64,000 nt of DNA from Bartonella bilalgolemi (GTDB lineage Bacteria > Pseudomonadota > Alphaproteobacteria > Rhizobiales > Rhizobiaceae): positions 125,326 to 189,325 of the forward strand of contig NZ_JAMCOF010000001.1 of NCBI RefSeq assembly GCF_023500045.1. The letters are read 5' to 3'. The position numbers were made by a program, and so were the translations under genes. Positions 8,770 to 18,388 of the stretch are shown here, in pieces. The stretch's first letter is position 1. Every line of letters begins with the position of its first letter. The notes beneath the pieces were generated by a model. The model was not told the origin of the DNA and did no database searches. It saw only the letters and a program-made list of their open reading frames with translations.

Positions 8770-10044
8770 TTAAAAATTCTCAATCCAATTTGGAATTTGA
8801 TCGAGACCTATTAATTGTGCATAATCAAGACGTGGGCGAATAACTGCATAATGCATGTCTTGAACTAAAACCTCTGGTATTAAAAGCCGACTATTATAAG
8901 TATTTGACATTACCGCGCCATAAGCCCCCGCTCCTGTAATTACTAAAAGATCTCCTGTTGACAATATAGGCAAAGAACGATTCAAGCCTAAATAATCACC
9001 CGTTTCACAAATAGGACCAACAATATCTGCATTGATAAGTAAAGCATCTATTGGTTTCTCTTGTACCAGTAGCACATTTTGCCAAGCTTCATAAAGTGTT
9101 GGGCGAATGAAATCATTCATTGCTGCATCAACAATAACAAAATTTCGCTCTTTTCCCCTTTTAAAATGTATAACAGATGTGACTAATATACCAGCTTCAC
9201 CAACAATACTGCGTCCAGGCTCTAGGATAATATTGATCCCTAAAGGAGCAATATGTTTTCTAACGAGTGCAGCATAATCAAAAGGAGAAGGCACGGAGTA
9301 ATGTTCAGAACCATAAGAAATGCCAAGTCCTCCTCCAATATCAACATGCGTTATAGCATAACCATCATCCCACAACTGACGGACAAAATCTGCTGTAATA
9401 AGAAAGGCATCTTCAAAGGGTGTTAAATCACAAATCTGACTGCCAATATGTATATCTACACCACAAACATGTAAACCAGGCAACTGAGCGGCTTTTTTAT
9501 ACACTTCTCGTGCTGATGAGAGTGGAATCCCGAATTTATTTTCAGATTTGCCTGTTGTGATTTTTTTATGAGTTTTTGCATCCACATCTGGATTAATTCG
9601 TAATGAAATGCGTGCTGTTGTCGAAAGTGCAACAGCACGTGCGGATAATTGTTCAAGTTCTGGTTCTGACTCAACATTAAAACAATGAATATTTTGTGTA
9701 AGAGCAAAATCGATCTCTTTAACTGTTTTACCAACACCAGAATAAACAATTTGGTGAGTAGGGATACCGGCTGCAAGTGCACGTCGCAGTTCACCTTCTG
9801 ATACCACATCAGCCCCTGCTCCGCTTTGTGCTAAGAGCCGTAAAATCGCTTGATTAGAATTAGCTTTAACCGCATAAGCAATCAGATAAGGCATATCTTG
9901 AAATGCTTGCTGATAATTTTTAAAATTTGTAATAAGTGTACGAACTGAATAACAATAAAAAGGTGTTCCTACCTCTTGCGCGAGCATAGAAAGTGAAAGA
10001 TCTTCAGCATGAAGTTCACCTTGATAATAAGAGAAGAAATGCAT
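8770..10044 (-). CDS. lysA: Diaminopimelate decarboxylase
   Basis: LysA removes CO2 from meso-diaminopimelate to give L-lysine, the last step of lysine synthesis. The 424-residue protein has the PLP lysine K60 in YAVKANSN, the HIGSQI loop, the glycine-rich DIGGGLGISY, LEPGRSIVGEAG, and the active-site Cys in CETGDYLG. All key residues are present and length is normal. It is in a run with the upstream small lipoprotein gene (10054-10233, 9 bases away) and the argH remnant, the normal rhizobial order argH-lptM-lysA. Confidence 0.97.
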   Translation of the reverse strand: MHFFSYYQGELHAEDLSLSMLAQEVGTPFYCYSVRTLITNFKNYQQAFQDMPYLIAYAVKANSNQAILRLLAQSGAGADVVSEGELRRALAAGIPTHQIVYSGVGKTVKEIDFALTQNIHCFNVESEPELEQLSARAVALSTTARISLRINPDVDAKTHKKITTGKSENKFGIPLSSAREVYKKAAQLPGLHVCGVDIHIGSQICDLTPFEDAFLITADFVRQLWDDGYAITHVDIGGGLGISYGSEHYSVPSPFDYAALVRKHIAPLGINIILEPGRSIVGEAGILVTSVIHFKRGKERNFVIVDAAMNDFIRPTLYEAWQNVLLVQEKPIDALLINADIVGPICETGDYLGLNRSLPILSTGDLLVITGAGAYGAVMSNTYNSRLLIPEVLVQDMHYAVIRPRLDYAQLIGLDQIPNWIENF

Positions 10045-10053
10045 AAAAAAAAC

Positions 10054-10233
10054 CTATTGTATCAGCTGATCGAGAATAAAAGGCTTATCTGCTTTGCTTT
10101 CAGAAATAAATGCTTCTTGCGAAGGATTTATTATCGTTGAAGATGGTAAATCTAGTATTTCTCTACGTCCACACCCAACTATGATAACATTGCAGAAAAG
10201 AATAATTATTAAATTTTTCACAATGGTTATCAT
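10054..10233 (-). CDS. Small LptM-like lipoprotein
   Basis: A 59-residue lipoprotein starting at the internal ATG at 10233 (MITIVKNLIIILFC), which puts a short signal peptide before the lipobox IVGC; the longer frame would add 16 polar residues ahead of it. The mature part begins CGRRE, like the CGRKG of the LptM/YifL family that helps mature the LptD lipopolysaccharide translocon, and such a gene commonly precedes lysA. The rest is low-complexity and poorly conserved. The lipoprotein call is firm; the LptM assignment is by position and short motif. Confidence 0.7.
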   Translation of the reverse strand: MITIVKNLIIILFCNVIIVGCGRREILDLPSSTIINPSQEAFISESKADKPFILDQLIQ

Positions 10234-10246
10234 ATATCTTTTCCTA

Positions 10247-11686
10247 TTATATGGATATTGTTTCTGTTTTATTTTTTGCATTAAAAAATAAAATCACTTG
10301 AGCGGCTATAAGGCGCTTTTTCCAATAAGCAATCTGACGCAGTACTTTTGAAGGTGCTGTTCCACCAAAATTTTTTCGGCTTTCAACAGATTTCTCAACT
10401 GTCAAAATATAAAAAATAGCTGTATTGATATTTGGATGTATCGTTTGAAGTTCAACTAATGATAACTCATTAAGAGTACACTGTTTTTTTTCTGCTAATG
10501 CCATAATACATCCAGTGATATGGTGTGCCTCACGGAAAGAAAGTTCTAATTCACGAACAAGCCAATCAGCTAAATCAGTCGCTGTTACATATCTAAAATG
10601 AGTTGCTTCTTTCATGGCTTCTTTATTAACTTTAAAATCACCAATAATTCTTGTCATTGCTGCTAGCGATAATTCCAAACTCAAAGCCCCATCGAACACA
10701 TATTCTTTATCTTCTTGCATATCTTTTGAATAAGCAAGGGGTAAATTTTCATTACCGTTAATAGTCCAATCAAGGCAGCATTTAACTGGCCTGCTTTAGC
10801 ACGTATAAGCTTAGCAGCATCGCGATTTCTCTTGTGTAGCATGATAGGGCATAATAGATGAATTCGTTGAAAAAGCATCTGATAAATGAATAAAATGAAA
10901 TTGTGTACTCGACCAAAGAACAATTTCTTCTGCTAAGTGCGAAAGATGCATGGCACAAAGAGTTCCAATGCTTAAAAATTCTAATGCAAAATCATGATCC
11001 GAAACACTATCAATTGAATTGCGTGTTGGCTCACGCAAACACAATGCTTCTGCTGTCATAAAACGGTCAATCGAAAAACTTGTACCTGCTAAAGCAGCAG
11101 CCTATAAGGGGGATTCATCCATTCGTTTAATCGCATTACACATACGCGATAGATCTTGACTAAACATTTCAATGTAGGCCATCATATAGTGACCAAATGT
11201 GACGGGCTGTGCATTTTGTAAATGTGTAAACTCTGACATAAAAGTATCGACATGTTGTTCTGCGCGAATCAGTAATTGTTTTATCAGCCTTTTTAAAGCT
11301 TATACCATTTTTTGCATTTCTTCTCGTACCTACAAACAAAAATCAACAGCGACTTGATCATTTCGTGAACGTTCTATGTGTAAACGCTCTGCAATAGGGC
11401 CAATTAATTCATTCAGTCGTGCTTCAATATTCATATATATATATATATCTTCAAGTTTTCGTGAAAATGTGAATGCACCCATTTCAATTTCTTGACAAAT
11501 TTTCTTTAAGCCATGGGCAATTTCTTTATAGTCCGATTGCGAAATGATCTTAGTTTACGCTAGCATTGCTACATGACAAAGTGAACCTTCAATATCTTGT
11601 TTATAAAGTTTTTGATCAAAATCAATTGAAACGTTAATTTCTTCCGTAATTGCAGCAGATCCTGCTTTAAATTGGCCGCTCCACAT
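10247..11686 (-). pseudogene. argH: Argininosuccinate lyase pseudogene (argH)
   Basis: The minus strand retains nearly the whole argininosuccinate lyase in pieces. It starts [22 protein letters not shown] (ATG 11686), passes through [22 protein letters not shown] and [12 protein letters not shown], and ends [19 protein letters not shown] and [20 protein letters not shown]. Lesions seen directly: an in-frame stop at 11555-11557, a frameshift near 11340, stops at 11302-11304 and 11102-11104, a frameshift near 10840 at the SSIMPQKKNP region, and another near 10740. The active-site signature is destroyed. The last step of arginine synthesis is therefore lost from this locus. Its upstream neighbour is the divergent TlpA-like gene. 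Confidence 0.95.
11433..11448. repeat. (AT)8 dinucleotide run inside argH remnant
   Basis: Eight AT units interrupt the argH remnant where homologues read LED-I-H-MNIEARL. Here the protein would read [14 protein letters not shown]. The run adds two codons and by itself keeps the frame. It looks like slippage in an unselected gene. Confidence 0.8.
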
Positions 11687-11746
11687 CTGGTTTTTTTATT
11701 CCTTATCTGTCATACTTTAAAATACTTCTTGAGAAGGACAAAAATT

Positions 11747-12445
11747 ATGATCCATCAAATTTTTATTAGCCGAAAAAATAAAAATAAAAAAACACAATAC
11801 TTCTTTGTGTTTTTTACCATTGTTTTAAGTTTATACATAACCATCAATCAAAATAACAACAGAAGAGCACTCTTTCCAAATTTTATTTCAGAGGCAAGAG
11901 CTCAAGCAACAGATATTAATAAAAAACAGACGGAAAAAGTAGAAAAAATTAAAAAAGCAGCAAAGGGCTTTTTTACATATATACGATTTGCTGATACTTC
12001 CTATGATATGAATCAATTTTCTTTTAAAGATATTGAGGGAAAAGATCATAAATTGTCTGAATTTATGGGAAAACCAATACTCGTTAATTTATGGGCTTTT
12101 TGGTGTACACCTTGCCGTGCAGAAATGCCAGAATTAGCACAATTAAAACGTGATATGGGGGGAAATAATTTCGATGTTATAGCTATTAACATTGATAAAA
12201 ATACTTCTGCTGAAAAAATTAAAAAGTTTTTAAGTGATGCTCATGCTGATAATTTGGTTTATTATCGGGATAACACAATGAATATTTTCCAGGATATTAG
12301 AAAAAAAGGACTTGCTTTAGGTTTGCCTATCACATTTCTCATAGGTAAAAATGGTTATCTTATCGCTTCATTCAATGGAGCTGCTCCATGGGCTGATGAT
12401 GATGCAAAAGCGCTTATAAAAGCCGTTATTGAAGAGGATTTATAG
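11747..12445 (+). CDS. tlpA: TlpA-like membrane-anchored thiol:disulfide oxidoreductase
   Basis: A 232-residue protein with an N-terminal membrane anchor (about residues 18-34, YFFVFFTIVLSLYITIN) and a periplasmic thioredoxin fold. The active site is WCTPC in LWAFWCTPCRAEMPELAQL, and cis-Pro follows in GLPITFLIG. TlpA-like proteins reduce periplasmic thiols, for example during cytochrome oxidase copper-site assembly. I chose the ATG at 11747, with GAGAAGGA upstream, over a longer frame at 11672 because the latter overlaps the argH start. Divergent argH-tlpA is the usual rhizobial arrangement. Confidence 0.9.
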   Translation: MIHQIFISRKNKNKKTQYFFVFFTIVLSLYITINQNNNRRALFPNFISEARAQATDINKKQTEKVEKIKKAAKGFFTYIRFADTSYDMNQFSFKDIEGKDHKLSEFMGKPILVNLWAFWCTPCRAEMPELAQLKRDMGGNNFDVIAINIDKNTSAEKIKKFLSDAHADNLVYYRDNTMNIFQDIRKKGLALGLPITFLIGKNGYLIASFNGAAPWADDDAKALIKAVIEEDL

Positions 12446-12935
12446 CTTTATAATTTTTTAAACATAGTGCGATTAAATCTAATAATAATGAATAAAAAAA
12501 GGTGTATTTTTGCAATAAAAAAGATAAGCTTCACCTGTTAGATGGCTTTATTCCTAAAAATCTTTCATAAAATTGTTCATTATTAACAGCTTGACCAATC
12601 ACAATTTCGCAGAAGAAAATATCTCATTGGTAAAAGGTACATTCACTTAGATTGTGCAACTTGTATTTCACACTAAAAAAGAGACCCCATTTGTAAAAAT
12701 GAAATTAGTTTCATGATTATAATTTAAATTTTGTTATCTATATCAAGAGTAACAGTTGCTTCTATAATAAGGGATTTTTAGGAGAGAACAAACAATTAGG
12801 TACAATAAATATTTAGAACTGATAAAAGTTTTATACTATGGTCAATTTCAGACTTTTAAAAACTTAGCGTCAATACTATCTCCAAAAGTGATATGAGTTT
12901 TTTGTGTTTTTCTTTTACTTTTAATCAATAGAAGA
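12446..12935. other. Gene-free spacer with possible short gene remnant
   Basis: AT-rich spacer between tlpA and the convergent brkB-like gene. On the minus strand 12531-12701 reads as a protein-like fragment (HFYKWGLFFSVKYKLHN, then after one stop DIFFCEIVIGQAVNNEQFY) ending in a stop. I could not name the family. No RNA gene was seen. Confidence 0.4.
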
Positions 12936-13796
12936 TTACTTTAATTTATCTATGCGTTTTGAATGATTACGGTAAAATATAATTGCTGCATTTATTTCTC
13001 CTCCTAAAATAAAAATTGCACTTAATATGTACAGAAAAATAATTGCAACCATAATAGAGGTTAATCCTGCATAAGTAGAAGTATAATTAAACATTATTAA
13101 ATATTGTGCGAAGGCAATAGAGGCTAAAAACCAAACAAATATTGTCACTAAAATACCTGGTAAAATATCTATTACTTTTCGTTGTCCTGCCGGCAACCAT
13201 TTGTGAACAATTAAAAGACTCGTAAAAAGAACAATTATCGCAATTACATAACGCCATAAACGAATCATACTAATATATTCAGTGATGTGGGAAGGGTAGT
13301 TTTGCATAATTTTAATCAGCAAAGGTGCTAAAACCAATAAAAAACTAATAACAACAAGACCTACTGTCCCAATAATCACGAAAAACAAACTTTGAAAACG
13401 ACAAAAAAACAAGCTGCGCTGATCAATAACGCGGTAAGCTTTATTTAATGCTGTACGCAAAGCGCTCACACCATTTGAAGCAAAATAAGCTGCTCCAATA
13501 ACTGAAAGCGTTAATAAATCTCCTCGTTGTGTGGTTAGGACAGTAATGATTTCTTTAGAAAGAGGTTCTGCAATTGCATCCGGCAACAATTGCACAAGTG
13601 CTTCAATTTTTTGCGGCGTATATGTAAATGCTCCGAGAAAACTAGCAAGAGATGTCCCAAAAATAAAGAAAGGAAAAAATGCTAAAAGTCCAGAAAGTGC
13701 AACATGGCTCGCAAAGGCACTCCCATTATCACGTAAATAATGGCTTACTGCATTACAAAAAATACTGTAGCTATACCACAATGCCCTTTTTATCAA
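12936..13796 (-). CDS. YihY/virulence factor BrkB family protein
   Basis: A 286-residue integral membrane protein with six predicted hydrophobic segments and the family landmarks ASHVALSGLLAFFPFFIFGTSLA, GVSALRTALNKAYRV and GGEINAAI. The UPF0761/YihY/BrkB family is widespread. Despite the name, the BrkB serum-resistance role in Bordetella is not established as general, and no transport substrate is known. The last residues (YRNHSKRIDKLK) are a short basic tail. Length is normal. The gene stands alone between two long non-coding spacers. Confidence 0.9.
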   Translation of the reverse strand: MIKRALWYSYSIFCNAVSHYLRDNGSAFASHVALSGLLAFFPFFIFGTSLASFLGAFTYTPQKIEALVQLLPDAIAEPLSKEIITVLTTQRGDLLTLSVIGAAYFASNGVSALRTALNKAYRVIDQRSLFFCRFQSLFFVIIGTVGLVVISFLLVLAPLLIKIMQNYPSHITEYISMIRLWRYVIAIIVLFTSLLIVHKWLPAGQRKVIDILPGILVTIFVWFLASIAFAQYLIMFNYTSTYAGLTSIMVAIIFLYILSAIFILGGEINAAIIFYRNHSKRIDKLK

Positions 13797-14475
13797 ATTT
13801 AAATACCTTTGGATAATATCTTCACAATTAGCACAGTTTTCTCGTTAGGGGTATATAAAAATGGAAAACATTTGCACAACAGGAACTGTTTACCAGAATG
13901 TTCGTATACGCTAGAAACAACGATTGTATACTTCTATTTTAGAACATTTTTTACTGTGGGGAATATATCGAAAATAAAAGGGGAAAATCGATTTTAGAGC
14001 GTGATAAGGTTCTAATAATAAGAAACATTCATAAACGAAACTGAATTATTTTAAAAGTAATGAAGTTATGAAGAAAGTTTTAAAGAGTTTATATTGTTCA
14101 ACTATACTCATAAAAATATTAGATAGCATTCAACCCAAGTATTTTCTCGTATGCACTATGGAGAGCATTCTTTAAATTAAAATTAGAGGAATAAGGCTGT
14201 TTGGATGTTTATATTTTTGTGGCTTGTAAGAGTTTCCATTCTAAACTATTTCCTGATTGTTCGTAAAATATTATAGGATTGAATATATTCATCATTCTTA
14301 TTTTAAAAAAGGATCTTCAATAGGGAAAATTTTAAAAGATTTTTCTACATTTATCATATATTGTTCACAAAAAACACTATGCGACAAAGGGTATTATTCG
14401 AAAAACATTTAATTAAAGTTTTTTTCATTTTGTTATCGTATTGTAAAAAAGCATGTGATAAGAAAAGTGATCATT
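13797..14475. other. Gene-free spacer upstream of the mitofilin-like gene
   Basis: About 680 bases without a supportable gene. In other Rhizobiales hemC and hemD precede the mitofilin-like and hemY genes. I looked for fragments of either here and found none, so if they were present they have been deleted or eroded beyond recognition. The segment should contain the promoter of the 14476-17205 pair. Confidence 0.5.
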
Positions 14476-15648
14476 ATGGTAAATTCTTCAAGATCGAAAG
14501 AAAAATTAAAAAATCATAAGGCGTCTGTTGTTCAATCTGAAATTATAGATCATGACTCAGAGCAAGAAGCACAACATTTAGCAGAGCCAATAACAACAAA
14601 GCAAAGCAGTGTCGAGAGAAAAAACATATGCGGTGTTGGTATTGCTTTGACTTCTTTAGTGGTTTCAGGGATTATTGGTGGTCTTATCACTGTAAGTTTT
14701 TGGGTAGGCATTCAAAAAGCAGGTTTTCTTCCTTCTTTTTTAGTAGTTGATCGTTTTGAGGAGGAAAAAAATCTTCAGATTACTATACGCGCAAAAGAAA
14801 AAGCAGAAGAAACAGAAAAACAGTTGAATCATGTGCTTCAACAGTTTGATACATTGAAGAAAGATTTTTCTTCTTTTTCATCACAACGGGTTGAAGCTTT
14901 TCAGGAAGATGAATCTTTTCAAAAGGAGAGAAGCAAAGTTTTTACAATCTTAGAGAAAAAAGTAGATGCTTTCGAAAAGTATGTCCAAGCTTTGACTGGA
15001 ATATCAGAAGATATAAAGACAGCTTTATTTGTTGGGCAAAGTAATAAAAATGATATTATCATCTTAAAACAACGGTTAGATAATATACAAAAGGAAATAG
15101 CCACTCAAAATAACAAAAAAGATGGAATAAATACTGCGATGTTTGTTGCAGTAAGTGCATTAAAAAACGCTATAGATCGTGGTGGATCTTATATGCGTGA
15201 ATTGGAAACAGTGCAACATTTTTCACCTTCTATTGCGGGATTTGATTTGTTACAGAAAACAGCAAGTACGGGTCTTCCAAGTCCTGCAAAGCTTTCAGCT
15301 GATTTTGCTTATGTTGCAGATAAAATTGTTGGTACGCAAAATAGTATTGTACCGAATGCTGATTTTTTAAAGAAGGTTAAGGTATGGATAAAAAGTCTTA
15401 TTGTTTCGCGTCCAATTGGATATGTTGAAGGGACAACAGTGCCTGCAGTTGTGGCTCGGATGGAAGTTGCTATTCAAGCTGGAGATTATGAAAAAGCTTT
15501 AGCTGAATGGCAAACTTTACCTCAAAATGCTAAAGATATTTCGGTAGATTTTATTGATCAGCTTAAACAACATCTTGCTGTCCACCACGTTCTTCAACAG
15601 ATGTTGATTGTTAGGCCAAAAAGATCTTCCGAAGCTGCAAAGATGTAA
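14476..15648 (+). CDS. Mitofilin-like (COG4223) inner-membrane protein
   Basis: A 390-residue protein with a polar N-terminus, one transmembrane helix at about residues 51-75 (GVGIALTSLVVSGIIGGLITV), a Lys/Glu-rich coiled coil (about 90-215) and a C-terminal helical domain of the alphaproteobacterial mitofilin family. Mitofilin (Mic60) shapes cristae in mitochondria, and the alphaproteobacterial homologues next to hemY are thought to organise inner-membrane folds. I chose the ATG at 14476; a GTG at 14455 would add seven residues. It is followed by hemY after 12 bases, so they form an operon. Confidence 0.85.
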   Translation: MVNSSRSKEKLKNHKASVVQSEIIDHDSEQEAQHLAEPITTKQSSVERKNICGVGIALTSLVVSGIIGGLITVSFWVGIQKAGFLPSFLVVDRFEEEKNLQITIRAKEKAEETEKQLNHVLQQFDTLKKDFSSFSSQRVEAFQEDESFQKERSKVFTILEKKVDAFEKYVQALTGISEDIKTALFVGQSNKNDIIILKQRLDNIQKEIATQNNKKDGINTAMFVAVSALKNAIDRGGSYMRELETVQHFSPSIAGFDLLQKTASTGLPSPAKLSADFAYVADKIVGTQNSIVPNADFLKKVKVWIKSLIVSRPIGYVEGTTVPAVVARMEVAIQAGDYEKALAEWQTLPQNAKDISVDFIDQLKQHLAVHHVLQQMLIVRPKRSSEAAKM

Positions 15649-15660
15649 ATAGGATCAAAA

Positions 15661-17205
15661 ATGATACGTATTTTTATTTATATTTTTGCCGTTTGTGCAA
15701 TCGGTGCAGTTTTTAGCTGGGGTGCCAATAATAATAACTTTTTGGTCATAACATTTTTGCAGATGCGGTTTACTGTCTCATTGCTTACGATTATTAGTGG
15801 GCTTGTTATACTGTTGACGATATTAGTGTTTTTATGGAAGTTTTTTGGAATTATTTTTTCCATTCCTGGAACTTTATACAGCTTTTTTTCTGGATGTTAC
15901 CAAGAATATGGACGCAAAGCTCTTATAAAGGGTTTGCTTGCAGTTTCCGCAGGTGATTATATAGCTGCACAAAAAATGGAAATACGCGCATTAAAATACC
16001 TTGTAAAAGATTATGAACCGTTGATAAAGCTTTTAAGAGCTCAAATCTTATCTTTGCAAAAAGATTCTATGAAAGCTATTGCTCTTTATGAAGAAATGCA
16101 AAAAGAAGAACCGACAAAGCTTGCTGGGCTTTATGGTTTGTTTCATGAAGCTATAAATACAAAAGCTTATGATGTAGCACAGCACTATGCAGAAGAGGCA
16201 CTAGCTTTGTCGCCAGCTCTTTCATGGGCTCAACAGTTTGTTCTCGATCGATTGAGTGCTGAGGGGCAATGGAATAAAGCACTTGATGTTTTTCATCGAG
16301 CGCAAAGAGTTTTGCCACATTCTGAGCATTATACTTCAGAACGTAAGTATACTCATGCTCTTTTATTAAGTGGGTTAGCACTTCATCTTATTGAGACACA
16401 ACTCGTGGAAGCACGTAAAGCTATTTTAAAGGCCCATAAATTGATGCCTGATTTTGTACCAATAACGTTGATTATGGTAGATATCCTTTATCGATTAAAA
16501 GAAGTTCGCAAAGCTGATAAAATGATTATTAAAGCTTGGCAGAAAAATCCTCATCCTGATTTTGGTGCACTTTATCTTAGGCGAGAAGAAAGTGCAGTTG
16601 GGCGTTTGAAAAGAGCTAAAATACTTGCTTCTTATAATAAAGATATATTTGAGTCAGCTTTTATTGTTGCAAAAGCTGCTCTGGATGCAGGGGAATTGGA
16701 ATTAGCAAGAGAGCACGCACAAAGAGCACTAACTTATCATCCGCGTGAAAGCGTTTATTTATTGTTGGCAGATATTGAAGAAGCACAAGGTAATGGTCAA
16801 GGGAGTCATCAATGGTTGTCTTTAGCATTACGTGCAGAACGTGATCCAGCATGGGCTTGTGATGGTTCTTTCTTTCCTTTTTGGTCGGCAGTTTCTCCAA
16901 TCAGCGGTCGATTAGGTCGTTGTGAATGGAAAGTACCTCCCCGTTGTCCTCCTATAACATTAGAAATTGATAACATGGTGCTGAAAAAAGAAGACAAAAG
17001 AGGGATCGTAAATGAAAAAAAAGTTATTAAAGATAAATCCTTTGAAGAAAAGTCATTGGTAGGGCCTGATTTTTTATTAAAGTCGCATACAAAAAAACAG
17101 AATAGAAAAAAAGTTGATCAGATATCTTTAAATGCTGAAGATTTAGAGAGTAAGGAAGAAGAAAAAAGGATTTCTTTACCAAGAGAGAAATTTCAATTAT
17201 TTTAG
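15661..17205 (+). CDS. hemY: HemY-family TPR membrane protein
   Basis: A 514-residue protein with two N-terminal membrane helices (about residues 2-20 and 39-63), the HemY_N domain and tandem TPR-like helices up to about residue 400. It ends in a charged Lys/Glu tail. The conserved block RDPAWACDGSFFPFWSAVSPISGRLGRCEWKVP is diagnostic. HemY of this type is named from hem operons but has no proven enzymatic role. Here it is kept without hemC or hemD nearby, so its function is probably not restricted to heme synthesis. An AGGA ribosome site precedes the ATG. Confidence 0.9.
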   Translation: MIRIFIYIFAVCAIGAVFSWGANNNNFLVITFLQMRFTVSLLTIISGLVILLTILVFLWKFFGIIFSIPGTLYSFFSGCYQEYGRKALIKGLLAVSAGDYIAAQKMEIRALKYLVKDYEPLIKLLRAQILSLQKDSMKAIALYEEMQKEEPTKLAGLYGLFHEAINTKAYDVAQHYAEEALALSPALSWAQQFVLDRLSAEGQWNKALDVFHRAQRVLPHSEHYTSERKYTHALLLSGLALHLIETQLVEARKAILKAHKLMPDFVPITLIMVDILYRLKEVRKADKMIIKAWQKNPHPDFGALYLRREESAVGRLKRAKILASYNKDIFESAFIVAKAALDAGELELAREHAQRALTYHPRESVYLLLADIEEAQGNGQGSHQWLSLALRAERDPAWACDGSFFPFWSAVSPISGRLGRCEWKVPPRCPPITLEIDNMVLKKEDKRGIVNEKKVIKDKSFEEKSLVGPDFLLKSHTKKQNRKKVDQISLNAEDLESKEEEKRISLPREKFQLF

Positions 17206-17293
17206 AGGTGTTGTAGATATTTTTGATAAAAATAACGCTCTTATTCATTACAAAATTAAATTAAATCTGGTTGTAAAAATGATTGGTTGAAGA

Positions 17294-18079
17294 ATGTTTT
17301 TCGCGAAAACATGTCTTGATAAAAAACAAAGAAACAGTAAACTAAAAATTGCGGTAGTTTTGCATCATCAATCTCCGCAGACTGGTTTTTTAGGGAAATT
17401 TTTACAAAGAAATGGTTTTGTTCTTGATTTTTATTATCCTATTTTAGGGCAAAAACTTCCTAAAACATTGAAATATCACGCTGGTGTTGTCATTCTAGGT
17501 GGTCCGATGAGTGTGAATGATAAGGATGTCTATATTCATGAGGAAATTGATTGGGTTTCATTATCTTTGAAAGACAATAAGCCTTTTTTAGGAATTTGCC
17601 TTGGAGCACAGATGCTTGCAAAAAATTTAGGTGGGTGTGTTGCTGCAAAAAGCGATAAAAGTGTAGAAATCGGTTGGTATCCATTGGAAGCAACTTTGCA
17701 AGGAAAGGCACTTATGAATTGGCCAGAAATGGTTTATCATTTACATAATGAAGGAATCTATGATTTGCCTAAAGAAGCTATTCTTTTGGCAAGAGGTCAG
17801 ACATATCCCACACAAGCTTTTTGTTATGGTAATAATGCATGGGGTTTACAATTTCATCCTGAATTAACGCGTACAATGATACAAGATTGGTTAATACACT
17901 CAGCTCAAGAATTAACTAAAAAAGGTGCTCAGTCTGCTTTTACACATTTAAAAGGTTATTCACTCTATGGTCAAAGTTTACGCGAATGGTTTGACAATGC
18001 ATTACAACAAATTTTCGGTGTTCCCACTGTTTGTAATATGGGAATTGAGAATTATACCGATTCTGAAAATTATTATTAA
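17294..18079 (+). CDS. Class-I glutamine amidotransferase-like protein
   Basis: A 261-residue protein with a type-1 glutamine amidotransferase fold like the GuaA N-terminal domain. VVILGGPMSVND is the oxyanion strand, the nucleophile Cys lies in FLGICLGAQML, and the His/Glu of the triad in LQFHPELT. The catalytic triad is intact. It is a stand-alone GATase with no synthetase partner beside it, so the acceptor is unknown. The family includes gamma-glutamyl hydrolases of amines and GMP synthase-like proteins. Confidence 0.87.
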   Translation: MFFAKTCLDKKQRNSKLKIAVVLHHQSPQTGFLGKFLQRNGFVLDFYYPILGQKLPKTLKYHAGVVILGGPMSVNDKDVYIHEEIDWVSLSLKDNKPFLGICLGAQMLAKNLGGCVAAKSDKSVEIGWYPLEATLQGKALMNWPEMVYHLHNEGIYDLPKEAILLARGQTYPTQAFCYGNNAWGLQFHPELTRTMIQDWLIHSAQELTKKGAQSAFTHLKGYSLYGQSLREWFDNALQQIFGVPTVCNMGIENYTDSENYY

Positions 18080-18388
18080 AAAAGAATTTTAATTTAATAA
18101 GTTATGTTGAACAATGTAATATCAAAAAATCCAAACAGGCATGATCATTATTATTTTCGTAGAAGAAAAGAGAGCAATAAAGAATAAGATTGGCCGAATT
18201 GCTTATTGTGCTTATTCCACTCTTAGTATGATTTAATATTGGTTATATGCATGGATAAGAATAATGCTAATAATCTTTTATTCTTAATTTTGAATTCTCT
18301 TTTCTTTAAAGCAGACGATCCTGCTTTTTTTCTCGCAGATTATGTGTGAGAAGATAAATAAAATTTTCTAAAGTTGGTTTTAATGACT
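18080..18388. other. Convergent spacer between GATase and gdh
   Basis: AT-rich spacer with no coding frame I can support. It ends with a clear plus-strand intrinsic terminator at 18308-18331, more than 200 bases after the GATase stop. Confidence 0.5.
18308..18331 (+). terminator. Intrinsic terminator
   Basis: AAAGCAG, loop ACGATC, then CTGCTTTTTTTC: a perfect GC stem followed by seven T on the plus strand. On the minus strand the T tract is short, so it acts mainly on plus-strand transcripts. Confidence 0.7.

Noticed and set aside
11433-11448. (AT)8 as a phase-variation switch
   Set aside because: It lies in a gene already carrying several stops and frameshifts, so switching could not restore a product.
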